NCBI RefSeq assembly: GCF_009724245.1
Contig: NZ_WNNK01000009.1
Location: forward strand, 124,001-188,000
Source of the DNA: Pseudomonas spelaei
Lineage (GTDB): Bacteria > Pseudomonadota > Gammaproteobacteria > Pseudomonadales > Pseudomonadaceae
DNA: 64,000 nucleotides
Reading direction: 5' to 3'
A model generated the notes under the pieces. The model had not been told where the DNA came from, made no database searches, and worked only from the letters and a program-made list of their open reading frames with translations. Shown here in pieces: positions 1 through 10,023 of the stretch. The translations under genes were made by a program, and so were the position numbers. Position 1 is the stretch's first letter. Each line of letters opens with the position of its first letter.

Positions 1-719
1 TCCTTGACCGTCGCCACTGGGTAACCTGCCGGGAAGCGCTGACCCAGGCCGGAGCTGACCAACAGGTCGCCTTCCTTGATATCAGCGGTGTCCGCTACAT
101 GACGCAGTTCCAGGCGTTCAGGGTTACCGGTGCCGCTGGCAATCGCCCGCAAACCATTACGGTTGACCTGCACCGGAATGCTGTGGGTGGTGTCGGTGAG
201 CAACAGGACGCGGGAGGTATACGGCATCAACTCCACCACTTGGCCCATCAGGCCACGGGCATCGAGCACCGGCTGGCCAAGGACCACACCGTCGCGCTCA
301 CCCTTGTTGATGATGATGCGATGCGTGAAGGGGTTCGGGTCCATGCCGATCAACTCGGCCACTTCGACCTTCTCGTTGACCAACGCGGAAGAATTGAGCA
401 ACTCGCGTAGCCGAACGTTCTGCTCGGTCAGGGCCGCCAGCTTTTGCATACGCCCCTGCAACAGCAGGTTTTCGGTCTTGAGTTTTTCGTTTTCGGCGAC
501 CAGCTCGGTACGGCTGCCAAACTGGCTGGCCACACCTTGCCATAGCCGTTGCGGCAGGTCAGTGATCCAGTAGGACTGCATCAGCACCAGCGACATCTGG
601 CTACGCACTGGCTTGAGCAGTGTGAAGCGGGCATCGACCACCATCAGCGCGACCGATAGCACGACCAGCACCAACAGGCGCACGCCCAATGAGGGGCCTT
701 TGGCGAAAAGCGGTTTAAT
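1..719 (-). CDS. mreC: Rod shape-determining protein MreC, N-terminal part (runs off the window)
   Basis: MreC is an inner-membrane, mostly periplasmic scaffold of the elongasome and couples MreB to peptidoglycan synthesis. The first ~239 residues are present. A short cytoplasmic start (KPLFAKGPSLGVR) is followed by one membrane segment at about residues 14-30 (LLVLVVLSVALMVV), a coiled-coil stretch and then the beta-rich MreC domain. The C-terminal ~90-100 residues lie beyond base 1. It follows mreB on the minus strand, as in the standard mreBCD operon. The start is odd: upstream to the stop at 755-753 there is no in-frame ATG, GTG or TTG. A strong GGGAGGAG Shine-Dalgarno lies 6 bases before an ATT codon at 719-717, and I take that as the start. 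The nearest conventional alternatives, TTG at 689 and GTG at 683, would cut into the membrane anchor and lack a ribosome site. Gene identity is secure; the start is inference. Confidence 0.9.
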   Translation of the reverse strand, partial: MKPLFAKGPSLGVRLLVLVVLSVALMVVDARFTLLKPVRSQMSLVLMQSYWITDLPQRLWQGVASQFGSRTELVAENEKLKTENLLLQGRMQKLAALTEQNVRLRELLNSSALVNEKVEVAELIGMDPNPFTHRIIINKGERDGVVLGQPVLDARGLMGQVVELMPYTSRVLLLTDTTHSIPVQVNRNGLRAIASGTGNPERLELRHVADTADIKEGDLLVSSGLGQRFPAGYPVATVK

Positions 720-859
720 AAGCCGCTCCTCCCAGGCAAATGTTTTCTTTATTCATACGGCATCAAACCGGCCTGGATGCAGATTGAAGAAGATAAACGC
801 CAACAGGCAGCACTGCAAAGTGCTGCCTGCGAGCGAAACATGGGCGAACCAGCAACATC

Positions 860-1909
<1,050 letters not shown>

Positions 1910-2107
1910 CTAGGCAACGCGTGGGTAAAAAAGTGCGGCAAACTCTAACAACGACAGGGATTTTGGGCAAGGCGCCAATATGTTAAATTGACCGACTTTC
2001 TGTGCACCAACCCCCACAATCGCGGCCTTATGACCGTAGAAATGCGGTAGTGTTCCGACAATCTAACACACGGATAGCTTCCGTTCTGTTTTCCACTGGA
2101 GAATCCC

Positions 2108-2395
2108 ATGGCGCTTGAACGCTCCGACGTGGAAAAAATCGCTCATTTGGCCTGCCTTGGCCTCAATGAAGCCGATCTTCCACAGACCACCGCAGCCCTG
2201 AACAGCATTCTCGGGCTGGTCGACCAAATGCAGGCCGTGAATACCGACGGTATCGAGCCCCTGGCTCACCCACTGGAAGCCAGCCAGCGCCTGCGCGCAG
2301 ACGTCGTGACCGAACGCAATCATCGCGAGGCCTACCAGTCCATCGCACCAGCGGTCGAAAACGGCCTGTACCTGGTTCCGAAAGTCATCGACTAA
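2108..2395 (+). CDS. gatC: Aspartyl/glutamyl-tRNA amidotransferase subunit C
   Basis: Small 95-residue subunit that bridges GatA and GatB in the GatCAB complex, which converts misacylated Asp-tRNA(Asn) or Glu-tRNA(Gln) to Asn-/Gln-tRNA. The family pattern is clear: an N-terminal helix ([13 protein letters not shown]), a central helix with [14 protein letters not shown], and the [12 protein letters not shown] segment followed by a short C-terminal tail. It opens a tight gatC-gatA-gatB operon, with 16 bases to gatA. The ATG has a GGAG Shine-Dalgarno about 7 bases upstream. Confidence 0.97.
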   Translation: MALERSDVEKIAHLACLGLNEADLPQTTAALNSILGLVDQMQAVNTDGIEPLAHPLEASQRLRADVVTERNHREAYQSIAPAVENGLYLVPKVID

Positions 2396-2411
2396 AGGGA
2401 AAGAGCCTGCA

Positions 2412-3863
2412 ATGCATCAATTGACTCTGGCCGAGATCGCCCGCGGTCTCGCCGATAAAAAGTTTTCTTCCGAAGAACTGACCAAGACCCTGCTGGCGCG
2501 TATCGCCGCGCTGGACCCCAAGGTCAACAGCTTCATCAGCCTCACCGAAGAGCTGGCCCTGAGCCAGGCCAAGGCCGCCGACGCCCGTCGCGCCAACGGT
2601 GAGAACGGCGCCCTGTTGGGTGCGCCGATTGCCCACAAAGACCTGTTCTGCACCCAGGGCATTCGCACCAGTTGCGGCTCGAAGATGCTCGACAACTTCA
2701 AGGCGCCTTACGACGCCACCGTGGTCGCCAAGCTGGCCGCTGCTGGCGCCGTGACCCTGGGCAAGACCAACATGGACGAGTTCGCCATGGGTTCGGCCAA
2801 CGAGTCGAGCTACTACGGCGCGGTGAAAAACCCGTGGAACCTTGCGCACGTGCCAGGTGGTTCGTCCGGTGGTTCGGCCGCTGCCGTGGCCGCACGCTTC
2901 CTGCCAGCCGCCACCGCAACCGACACCGGCGGCTCGATCCGCCAACCGGCCGCCTTCACCAACCTCACCGGTCTGAAACCGACGTACGGTCGTGTTTCCC
3001 GTTGGGGCATGATTGCCTACGCTTCCAGTCTCGATCAGGGCGGCCCTTTGGCGCGTACGGCTGAAGACTGCGCAATATTGTTACAAGGCATGGCAGGCTT
3101 CGACTCGCAGGATTCCACCAGCATTGATGAGCCAGTGCCAGACTACAGCGCCAGCCTCAATACCTCACTCAAAGGCCTGCGCATTGGCGTGCCAAAAGAG
3201 TATTTCAGCGCCGGCCTCGACCCGCGAATTGCTGAACTGGTGCACAACAGCGTCAAGGAGCTGGAAAAGCTCGGCGCGGTGATCAAGGAAATCAGCCTGC
3301 CGAACAACCAGCACGCGATTCCGGCCTACTACGTGATCGCCCCGGCAGAAGCGTCCTCCAACCTGTCGCGGTTCGACGGCGTGCGCTTCGGCTACCGTTG
3401 CGAAGACCCGAAAGACCTGACCGACCTTTATAAGCGTTCCCGTGGCGAAGGCTTCGGCGTGGAAGTGCAACGCCGCATCATGGTCGGCGCCTACGCCCTG
3501 TCAGCCGGTTACTACGACGCGTACTACCTCAAGGCGCAAAAGATCCGTCGCCTGATCAAGAACGACTTCATGGCCGCCTTTAATGAAGTCGACGTGATCC
3601 TCGGCCCAACCACGCCGAACCCGGCCTGGAAGATTGGCGCCAAGACCGGCGACCCGATCGCCGAGTACCTGGAAGACCTGTACACCATCACCGCCAACCT
3701 CGCGGGCTTGCCGGGCTTGTCCATGCCCGCAGGTTTCGTCGATGGCCTGCCGGTGGGCGTGCAACTGCTCGCTCCGTATTTCCAGGAAGGCCGCCTGCTC
3801 AATGTGGCGCACCAGTACCAGTTGAACACTGACTGGCACACTCGCACCCCTACCGGCTTCTGA
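2412..3863 (+). CDS. gatA: Aspartyl/glutamyl-tRNA amidotransferase subunit A (amidase)
   Basis: Glutaminase subunit of GatCAB, releasing ammonia from glutamine for tRNA-dependent transamidation. It has 483 residues, the usual length. The amidase-signature Ser-cisSer-Lys triad is visible as Lys76 (APIAHKDLF), Ser151 in the [12 protein letters not shown] signature, and Ser175 (TDTGGSIRQ) as nucleophile. The spacing matches that of characterised GatA. It lies 16 bases after gatC and 10 bases before gatB, so the three subunits should be co-translated. No missing residues or frameshifts are seen. Confidence 0.98.
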   Translation: MHQLTLAEIARGLADKKFSSEELTKTLLARIAALDPKVNSFISLTEELALSQAKAADARRANGENGALLGAPIAHKDLFCTQGIRTSCGSKMLDNFKAPYDATVVAKLAAAGAVTLGKTNMDEFAMGSANESSYYGAVKNPWNLAHVPGGSSGGSAAAVAARFLPAATATDTGGSIRQPAAFTNLTGLKPTYGRVSRWGMIAYASSLDQGGPLARTAEDCAILLQGMAGFDSQDSTSIDEPVPDYSASLNTSLKGLRIGVPKEYFSAGLDPRIAELVHNSVKELEKLGAVIKEISLPNNQHAIPAYYVIAPAEASSNLSRFDGVRFGYRCEDPKDLTDLYKRSRGEGFGVEVQRRIMVGAYALSAGYYDAYYLKAQKIRRLIKNDFMAAFNEVDVILGPTTPNPAWKIGAKTGDPIAEYLEDLYTITANLAGLPGLSMPAGFVDGLPVGVQLLAPYFQEGRLLNVAHQYQLNTDWHTRTPTGF

Positions 3864-3873
3864 GGAGAACACT

Positions 3874-5319
3874 ATGCAATGGGAAGTTGTGATCGGGCTG
3901 GAGATTCATACCCAGCTCGCCACCCAATCGAAGATTTTCTCCGGCAGCGCCACCACCTTCGGCTCCGAACCGAACACCCAGGCCAGCCTGGTAGACCTGG
4001 GCATGCCCGGCGTATTGCCGGTGCTGAACCAGGAAGCGGTGCGCATGGCGGTGATGTTCGGCCTGGCAATTGACGCCGAGATCGGCCAACACAACGTGTT
4101 CGCCCGCAAGAACTACTTCTACCCGGATTTGCCCAAGGGCTACCAGATCAGCCAGATGGAATTGCCAATCGTCGGCAAGGGCTACCTGGACATCCCGCTG
4201 GAAGACGGCACCATCAAACGAGTCGGCGTAACCCGTGCGCACCTGGAAGAAGATGCCGGCAAGAGCCTGCATGAAGAATTCAACGGTGCCACCGGCATCG
4301 ACCTGAACCGCGCCGGCACCCCGTTGCTGGAAATCGTGTCCGAGCCGGACATGCGCAGCGCCAAGGAAGCGGTGGCTTACGTCAAGACGATCCACGCGCT
4401 GGTGCGTTACCTGGGCATCTGCGACGGCAACATGGCCGAAGGCTCCCTGCGTTGCGACTGCAACGTGTCGGTGCGGCCAAAAGGCCAGGCCGAGTACGGC
4501 ACCCGCTGCGAGATCAAGAACGTCAACTCGTTCCGTTTCATCGAGAAGGCGATCAACACCGAAGTGCGTCGCCAGATCGAGCTGATCGAAGACGGTGGCA
4601 AGGTGATCCAGCAGACGCGCCTGTACGACCCGAACAAAGACGAAACCCGCGCCATGCGCAGCAAAGAGGAAGCCAACGACTACCGTTACTTCCCCGACCC
4701 GGACCTGTTGCCGGTGGTCATCGAGGATTCGTTCCTCAATGATGTACGCGCTACCCTGCCGGAATTGCCGCCGCAAAAACGCGAGCGTTTCCAGGAGCAG
4801 TTCGGCCTGTCGGTCTACGATGCCAGCGTTTTGGCCTCGAGCCGCGAGCAAGCCGACTACTTCGAAAAAGTCGTGAGCATCGCCGGCGACGCCAAACTGG
4901 CGGCCAACTGGGTGATGGTCGAGCTGGGCAGCCTGCTGAACAAACAGGGCCTGGAAATCGACGAGGCACCGGTGTCGGCCGAGCAGTTGGGCGGCATGTT
5001 GCTGCGGATCAAGGACAACACCATCTCCGGCAAGATCGCCAAGACCGTGTTTGAAGCCATGGCCGCAGGCGAAGGCAGCAGCGACGAGATCATCGAGAAG
5101 CGCGGCCTCAAGCAAGTCACTGACAGCGGCGCCATTTCGGCGGTGCTCGACGAGATGCTCGCAGCCAATGCCGAACAGGTCGAACAATACCGCGCGGCGG
5201 ATGAAGCCAAGCGCGGCAAGATGTTCGGCTTCTTTGTCGGTCAGGCGATGAAGGCCTCCAAGGGCAAAGCCAACCCGCAACAGGTCAACGAATTGCTGAA
5301 AAGCAAACTCGAGGGCTGA
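3874..5319 (+). CDS. gatB: Aspartyl/glutamyl-tRNA amidotransferase subunit B
   Basis: Kinase/transamidase subunit that activates the misacylated tRNA carboxylate with ATP and transfers ammonia. The 481-residue protein begins with the conserved [12 protein letters not shown] strand and shows the catalytic-cradle motifs [17 protein letters not shown] (about 70-90) and [13 protein letters not shown] (about 190). A C-terminal YqeY-like tail domain spans roughly 330-481 and ends in [22 protein letters not shown] Shine-Dalgarno overlaps the end of gatA. A REPIN follows directly, so this is probably the operon end. Confidence 0.98.
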   Translation: MQWEVVIGLEIHTQLATQSKIFSGSATTFGSEPNTQASLVDLGMPGVLPVLNQEAVRMAVMFGLAIDAEIGQHNVFARKNYFYPDLPKGYQISQMELPIVGKGYLDIPLEDGTIKRVGVTRAHLEEDAGKSLHEEFNGATGIDLNRAGTPLLEIVSEPDMRSAKEAVAYVKTIHALVRYLGICDGNMAEGSLRCDCNVSVRPKGQAEYGTRCEIKNVNSFRFIEKAINTEVRRQIELIEDGGKVIQQTRLYDPNKDETRAMRSKEEANDYRYFPDPDLLPVVIEDSFLNDVRATLPELPPQKRERFQEQFGLSVYDASVLASSREQADYFEKVVSIAGDAKLAANWVMVELGSLLNKQGLEIDEAPVSAEQLGGMLLRIKDNTISGKIAKTVFEAMAAGEGSSDEIIEKRGLKQVTDSGAISAVLDEMLAANAEQVEQYRAADEAKRGKMFGFFVGQAMKASKGKANPQQVNELLKSKLEG

Positions 5320-5350
5320 TAGCGGTTGCCTCTCTGTAGGAACCTGCTTG

Positions 5351-5440
5351 TGTGGGAGCTGGCTTGCCTGCGATAGCATCACCTCGGTGCATCTGAAAGA
5401 CCGAGGCACTTGCATCGCGGGCAAGCCCGGCTCCCGCAGG
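5351..5440. repeat. REPIN (paired inverted REP), copy 1
   Basis: Two REP arms in inverted orientation about 30 bases apart: GGGAGCTGGCTTGCCTGCGAT from 5353 and ATCGCGGGCAAGCCCGGCTCCC from 5414. They can fold into a long hairpin. The arms are of two subtypes, CTGGC/GCCTG and CCGGGC/GCCCG. It fills the gatB - rlpA-like gap. REPINs of this kind are non-autonomous and are mobilised by RAYT transposases, none of which is encoded here. Confidence 0.85.
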
Positions 5441-5475
5441 AGTGGGCTCGCGCATTAATTTCGGGGACACCTTTA

Positions 5476-5847
5476 ATGAAGCGTCTACTCGGCCTCCTGG
5501 CCCTGTTTTCCCTGCTCACCGGCTGCGCCAGCGGGCTCATTGACCCCAACGGCTACGACGAAACCGGCACCGCGTCCTACTACGGCGCCAAGCACCACGG
5601 CAAACGTACCGCCAGCGGTGAAGCCTTCAATCAGAACGGCCTGACCGCCGCTCACCGCCGCCTGCCCTTTGGCACGCGGGTCAAAGTCACCAACCTCAAT
5701 AACGACAAAAGCGTCGTGGTCCGTATCAATGACCGTGGCCCTCACACCCGTGGGCGCCTGATCGATCTTTCGCGCAAGGCCGCCGAGCAATTGGGTATGC
5801 TGCGCAGCGGGACCGCGCGCGTTCGTGTGCAAGCCCTGAGCAACTGA
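5476..5847 (+). CDS. RlpA-like septal ring lytic transglycosylase family lipoprotein
   Basis: A 123-residue protein with a lipoprotein signal: MKRLLGLLALFSLLTGC, lipobox LTGC, lipidated Cys17. The mature part is a single RlpA-type double-psi beta-barrel with the family hallmarks TGTASYYGAKHHGKRTASGE (about 31-50), LPFGTRVKVTN, and VRINDRGPHTRGRLIDLS. RlpA proteins cut denuded glycan strands in septal peptidoglycan. This copy has no C-terminal SPOR domain, so it is a short paralogue and not full RlpA; septal targeting and activity are inferred. The start is the ATG before the lipoprotein signal; an upstream in-frame ATG would bury that signal. It stands 18 bases before the antiporter ATT. Confidence 0.88.
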   Translation: MKRLLGLLALFSLLTGCASGLIDPNGYDETGTASYYGAKHHGKRTASGEAFNQNGLTAAHRRLPFGTRVKVTNLNNDKSVVVRINDRGPHTRGRLIDLSRKAAEQLGMLRSGTARVRVQALSN

Positions 5848-5865
5848 CCGACGGGAGCCCTGACC

Positions 5866-6954
5866 ATTTTCGGATTAACCGCCCTATCGCCCTTCAGCCT
5901 GATCGAACTGATCAGTGGCCTGGTGTTGCTGATTCTCGGTGCCGAAGTGCTGGTGCGCGCCGCCGTCCGCCTGGCTGCCAGCCTCAAGGTGCGGCCGCTG
6001 ATCATCGGCTTGAGCATCGTCGCCTTCGGCAGCAGCGCGCCGCAGATGGCCGTCAGCTTGCAAGCCACCCTGGCGGACAACACCGACATCGCCGTGGGCA
6101 GCGTGATCGGTAGCAGTATCTTCAATATCCTCGTCACCCTCGGCCTGTCAGCGTTGATCATTCCGTTGCGGGTCTCACGCCAACTGGTGCGCCTGGATAT
6201 CCCGGTGATGATCCTCGCCAGCCTGCTGGTGTTTGCGCTCTCCGCCAACGAAATACTGACCCCTGTGGATGGCCTGCTCTTGCTGACCGCACTGGTGGCT
6301 TATCTTGGCTTGCTGCTCTACCAGACGCGCCATTCCCGTCGCCCTCGCACCCGTGACACGGTGGTGCAGGCGCCATGGCTGAGCAGCGTACTCTGCATGA
6401 TTGCCGGCCTGCTGTTGCTGGTGTTTGCCGGGCACCTGTTGCTGGGGGCGGCGGTAGAAGTCGCCAGTGATCTGGGCCTGTCCGAACGCGTCATCGGCCT
6501 GACCATTGTCGGTGTCAGCACCTCATTGCCTTGCCTGGCGACCTCGCTGATCGCCGCCCTGCGTGGAGAACGCGAGATTGCCGTGGGCAACGTGATCGGC
6601 AGCAACCTGTTCAATCTGCTGGGCGTGCTGGGTTTTACCGCCCTGGTGGCGCCGTCGCCGCTGTCGGTATCGCCCAACGCCCTGGACTTCGACCTGCCGG
6701 TGATGCTCGGTGTCGCAGTCCTGTGCCTGCCGGTGTTCTATTCCGGTTACCGGATTACCCGGGCCGAAGGCTTGCTGTTGCTGGGACTGTACCTGGCCTA
6801 CGGGCTGCATGTGATTTCGTTCACCACCGGTATGCCCCTGGCCAACAGGCTGGAACAACTGATGCTGTATTACGTCCTGCCAGCACTGGTGGCTTTCCTG
6901 TTGTTCACCTCGCTGCGAGCCTGGCGCCGCCAACACAAGAGGGAATCGCAATGA
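5866..6954 (+). CDS. CaCA-family (calcium/sodium antiporter-like, YrbG type) membrane protein with altered ion-binding motifs
   Basis: Predicted 362-residue inner-membrane protein of the cation/calcium exchanger superfamily, with two inverted alpha-repeats of about five helices each. Repeat 1 holds IVAFGSSAPQMAVSL (about 51-65) and AVGSVIGSSIFN. Repeat 2 holds IVGVSTSLPCLATSL (about 214-228) and AVGNVIGSNLFN. The E. coli YrbG repeats read GTSLPE at both sites; here the two Glu are Gln60 and Cys223, so cation binding is probably altered. Start: a GTG at 5923 would delete half of the first helix. The frame is open back to the rlpA-like stop, and GGGAG at 5853-5857 stands 8 bases before an ATT at 5866, which I use. 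It overlaps the next gene by ATGA. Membership is firm; substrate is unknown. Confidence 0.85.
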   Translation: MFGLTALSPFSLIELISGLVLLILGAEVLVRAAVRLAASLKVRPLIIGLSIVAFGSSAPQMAVSLQATLADNTDIAVGSVIGSSIFNILVTLGLSALIIPLRVSRQLVRLDIPVMILASLLVFALSANEILTPVDGLLLLTALVAYLGLLLYQTRHSRRPRTRDTVVQAPWLSSVLCMIAGLLLLVFAGHLLLGAAVEVASDLGLSERVIGLTIVGVSTSLPCLATSLIAALRGEREIAVGNVIGSNLFNLLGVLGFTALVAPSPLSVSPNALDFDLPVMLGVAVLCLPVFYSGYRITRAEGLLLLGLYLAYGLHVISFTTGMPLANRLEQLMLYYVLPALVAFLLFTSLRAWRRQHKRESQ

Positions 6955-7331
6955 CCGATCAAAAGAAGCCCGGGGTTGAAATGCGTCGCCAGGTCATGGG
7001 CGATGTGTTCGTCGATCGCGCCCTGGGTAATGCCACCGAATTCACCCAGCCGCTGCAGGATTTCGTCAATGAGCATGCCTGGGGCAGCGTTTGGAATCGT
7101 GACGGCTTGCCGCTGAAAACCCGCAGCCTGATCACCCTCGCAGCCTTGACTGCGCTCAAGTGCCCGCAGGAGCTCAAAGGGCATGTGCGCGGCGCATTGA
7201 ACAATGGCTGCACAGTGGAGGAGATTCGCGAAGCGCTGTTGCATTGCGCGGTGTATGCCGGCGTGCCGGCGGCGATTGATGCATTCCGCGCCGCCCAGGA
7301 AGTCATCGACAGCTACCAGAAAGAAGCCTAG
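6951..7331 (+). CDS. Carboxymuconolactone decarboxylase family protein
   Basis: A 126-residue all-helical protein of the CMD/AhpD-like family. The core motif runs LPLKTRSLITLAALTALKCP (about 46-65), then a helix with GHVRGALNNGCTVEEIREALLHCAVYAGVPAA (about 70-102). That is the 4-carboxymuconolactone-decarboxylase-like pattern, without the CxxC peroxidase motif of AhpD. No other beta-ketoadipate genes are nearby, so the actual reaction is unknown. It is translationally coupled (ATGA) to the antiporter. Its TAG stop overlaps the stop of the convergent AEC gene in the palindrome CTAG. Confidence 0.88.
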   Translation: MTDQKKPGVEMRRQVMGDVFVDRALGNATEFTQPLQDFVNEHAWGSVWNRDGLPLKTRSLITLAALTALKCPQELKGHVRGALNNGCTVEEIREALLHCAVYAGVPAAIDAFRAAQEVIDSYQKEA

Positions 7332-8269
7332 ATCCAGCCGCCCGCCTGCAACACAAAGATCCCGATATTCGTGGTCACCGCGGCCATCAGCGTAGTGATC
7401 ACGATGATCGCCGCCGCCAACTCATGATTGCCTTGCGCTGCCCGGGCCATGACGAAACTGGCTGCTGCTGTCGGAGCCCCAAAGTACAGAAACAGAATCC
7501 CCAGCTCAGGCCCACGGAACCCACACAACCACGCACCGAGGGTAGCCAGTACCGGCAGGCCGATCATCTTCACCAGGCTGGCGCTCAAGGCCATATCGCC
7601 GCTCTTGCGCAAGGCGGCCAATGACAAGGTTCCACCAATGCAAATCAAGGCCAGCGGCAAGGTCATGTCCGCCAGGTACTGCCCCGAAGCTTGCAGCCAG
7701 TTGGGCAAGCCGATCTGGAAGTAAGCGAAAGGCGTCGCCGCGATCACGCTGATAATCAGCGGGTTGCTGATCACACTTTTGAAGATGCTCCATGGGTCGG
7801 ACTTGATCACCGGGCTGTACACCGCCAGCACAATGGTCGACAGCGTGTTGTAGAACAGGATCACCAGCGCCGCGAGGATCGCCCCGAGGGAAATCCCGTA
7901 ATCGCCATACATGCTGGCCGCCAGTGCCAGGCCGATCACCCCGTTATTACCGCGAAATGCGCCCTGGGCATAGATGCCACGGTCTTCCCGTGGGCAGCGC
8001 CAGATCGCCCAGCCCCAGGCCAGGGCGAAGCTCAGCAGCGTGGCGACGGCGAAGTAGATCAACAACCCGGGCTTGAGCGCCGAGTGCAAGTCCGCATGGA
8101 GAATCCCGAGGAACAGCAATGCCGGCATGGTGACGTTGAACACCAGGGCCGACGCGACATGAATGAAGTTGTCGTTGATCCAGTTGATGCGCTTGAGCAG
8201 CACACCGAGAAACAGCATGGCAAACACTGGCGCGGTGATGTTCAGGGTCGCGAGGAAGATTGCCAGCAT
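7328..8269 (-). CDS. AEC (auxin efflux carrier) family transporter
   Basis: Predicted secondary carrier of the AEC family, about 313 residues, with two bundles of five transmembrane helices. The first helix begins directly after the chosen start (MLAIFLATLNITAPVFAMLFLGVLLKR). The family's mid-helix Asn/Pro signatures are visible (FNVTMPALLFLG; GNNGVIGLALA). Many family members export or import small organic acids, but the substrate cannot be read from sequence. An in-frame ATG 75 bases upstream would add a basic, non-family extension, so I prefer 8269, although its ribosome site is weak. It is separated from garD by a REPIN, and membership of the galactarate operon is not supported. Confidence 0.87.
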   Translation of the reverse strand: MLAIFLATLNITAPVFAMLFLGVLLKRINWINDNFIHVASALVFNVTMPALLFLGILHADLHSALKPGLLIYFAVATLLSFALAWGWAIWRCPREDRGIYAQGAFRGNNGVIGLALAASMYGDYGISLGAILAALVILFYNTLSTIVLAVYSPVIKSDPWSIFKSVISNPLIISVIAATPFAYFQIGLPNWLQASGQYLADMTLPLALICIGGTLSLAALRKSGDMALSASLVKMIGLPVLATLGAWLCGFRGPELGILFLYFGAPTAAASFVMARAAQGNHELAAAIIVITTLMAAVTTNIGIFVLQAGGWI

Positions 8270-8353
8270 GCCGGGAAGAGCCTTGGGTGAGCGTCGGTAG
8301 GTGACAATGATAAGCCAGCATAGGCAGCTTCGTCTGGAGTCCACAAATCAAAA

Positions 8354-8442
8354 GTGGGAGCTGGCTTGCCTGCGATGGCGTCGGCGCAGCAAACGCCGTG
8401 GTTAACCGGCCCACCGCTATCGCAGGCAAGCCAGCTCCCACA
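8354..8442. repeat. REPIN, copy 2
   Basis: Inverted pair: GTGGGAGCTGGCTTGCCTGC at 8354 and the reverse complement with ATCGCAGGCAAGCCAGCTCCC near 8419. Both arms are of the CTGGC/GCCTG subtype. It lies between garD and the AEC gene, both leftward. Confidence 0.88.
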
Positions 8443-8456
8443 CTGAGTAATCGGTC

Positions 8457-10010
8457 TCAGGTAATCGGCGCCGGGTTGAACAACGTGATGTCATTGTGCA
8501 GTTTGTGCCGCTCAGCCCAGGTCTGCTTCTTGCCGCTGGCCACGTCCAGATAGAAGTGGAACAACTCCCAGCCCAGTTCTTCGATCGTCGCCCGCCCCGT
8601 AGCGATCCGCCCCGCATCGATATCGATCAGATCCGGCCAGCGCTGGGCCAGTTCGGTCCGTGTCGAGACTTTCACCACCGGCGCCATCGCCAACCCATAG
8701 GGCGTACCGCGCCCGGTGGTGAACACATGCAGGTTCATCCCGGCCGCCAGTTGCAAGGTGCCGCAGACAAAATCACTGGCGGGCGTCGCGCAGAAGATCA
8801 GGCCCTTGTGCTTGAACCGCTCACCCGGACCGAGTACGCCATTGATTGCGCTGCTACCCGACTTGACGATGGAGCCCAGGGACTTCTCGACAATGTTCGA
8901 CAACCCGCCCTTCTTGTTCCCCGGCGTGGTGTTGGCGCTGCGGTCCGCCTCACCCTTGGCCAGGTAGCGGTCGTACCAGTCCATTTCCCGTACCAGCTCC
9001 TGAGCGACTTCCTTGCTCTGCGCGCGAGCAGTCAGCAGGTAGATGGCATCACGGACTTCAGTCACCTCGGAAAACATCACCGTCGCACCCGCCCGCAACA
9101 ACAGGTCTGACGCATAGCCCAACGCCGGGTTGGCGGTGATACCGGAAAACGCATCGCTGCCACCGCATTGCATGCCCAGGATCAGCTCCGACGCTGGCAC
9201 CGTTTCGCGCCGCCGCAGGTCGAGCTTCTTCAGTCGGGTTTCTGCCAGGCCCATGATCTGTTCGATCATCTCGGTAAACCCGTGGCTGGCATCCTGAAGG
9301 CGATACAGCCAGGGCTCACTCAGGTCCACGGAGCTGTCGTTGTCATGCATCACCTGCCCGGCCTGCAACTTCTCGCAGCCCAGGCTGATGACCAGCGCCT
9401 CGCCCCCCAGATTCGGATTACGCGCCAGGTTGCGCACCGTGCGGATCGGAATGTAAGCGTCAGTGGCGGTAATCGCCACGCCGCAGCCGTAGCTGTGGGT
9501 CAGCGCCACCACGTCGTCGACGTTCGGGTACTTGGGCAACAACTCGTTCTTGATGCGCTGGAGCGCATGGTCCAGCACCCCGGTCACACACTGCACGGTG
9601 GTGGTGATACCCAGAATGTTGCGCGTGCCGACGGTGCCGTCAGCATTGCGATAGCCCTCGAAGGTGAAGCCCTCCAACGGCGTCTGAACTTCTGGCACCT
9701 CAGTGGACAGCGGCAAGCTATCCAGGGGCGGCGCGGTAGGCATGCGCAGTTGATCTTCCTTGACCCAACTGCCCCGGGGAATCGGCTGCAAGGCATAACC
9801 AATGGTTTGCCCATAACGAATGATCTGCCCGCCTTCGGGAATATCTTCCAGCGTGACCTTGTGGCTCTGGGGGATGAAATCCACCGTCACCAGGCCATCC
9901 GGGAATTCGGTTCCGGCCGGTACGCCCTGGTCATTGACCACAATCACCACGTTATCCCGCTCGTGCAAACGGATAGAGCGCGGTGAGTCGGCATGTTCAA
10001 TCAAGTGCAT
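8457..10010 (-). CDS. garD: Galactarate dehydratase
   Basis: Dehydrates D-galactarate (mucate) to 5-dehydro-4-deoxy-D-glucarate, the substrate of KdgD encoded upstream in the same direction. The 517-residue protein has the UxaA/GarD architecture: an N-terminal SAF-like domain (about 13-85, with [13 protein letters not shown]) and a large C-terminal dehydratase domain. The latter contains [14 protein letters not shown] (about 171-184), [35 protein letters not shown] (about 281-301) and [24 protein letters not shown]. The Cys residues in these motifs fit the iron-dependent family. It begins 13 bases after the transporter gene, so the two are co-transcribed. Confidence 0.94.
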   Translation of the reverse strand: MHLIEHADSPRSIRLHERDNVVIVVNDQGVPAGTEFPDGLVTVDFIPQSHKVTLEDIPEGGQIIRYGQTIGYALQPIPRGSWVKEDQLRMPTAPPLDSLPLSTEVPEVQTPLEGFTFEGYRNADGTVGTRNILGITTTVQCVTGVLDHALQRIKNELLPKYPNVDDVVALTHSYGCGVAITATDAYIPIRTVRNLARNPNLGGEALVISLGCEKLQAGQVMHDNDSSVDLSEPWLYRLQDASHGFTEMIEQIMGLAETRLKKLDLRRRETVPASELILGMQCGGSDAFSGITANPALGYASDLLLRAGATVMFSEVTEVRDAIYLLTARAQSKEVAQELVREMDWYDRYLAKGEADRSANTTPGNKKGGLSNIVEKSLGSIVKSGSSAINGVLGPGERFKHKGLIFCATPASDFVCGTLQLAAGMNLHVFTTGRGTPYGLAMAPVVKVSTRTELAQRWPDLIDIDAGRIATGRATIEELGWELFHFYLDVASGKKQTWAERHKLHNDITLFNPAPIT

Positions 10011-10023
10011 GACGCGGGCCCCT

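Noticed and set aside
3850-5424. 524-codon open frame on the minus strand opposite gatB
   Set aside because: Exact antisense shadow of a conserved core gene in GC-rich DNA; composition (His/Gln/Val-rich) and lack of a ribosome site or motifs are those of a reverse-frame artefact.
5923-6954. GTG at 5923 as antiporter start
   Set aside because: It would remove about half of the first membrane helix and has no Shine-Dalgarno; ATT 5866 fits better.
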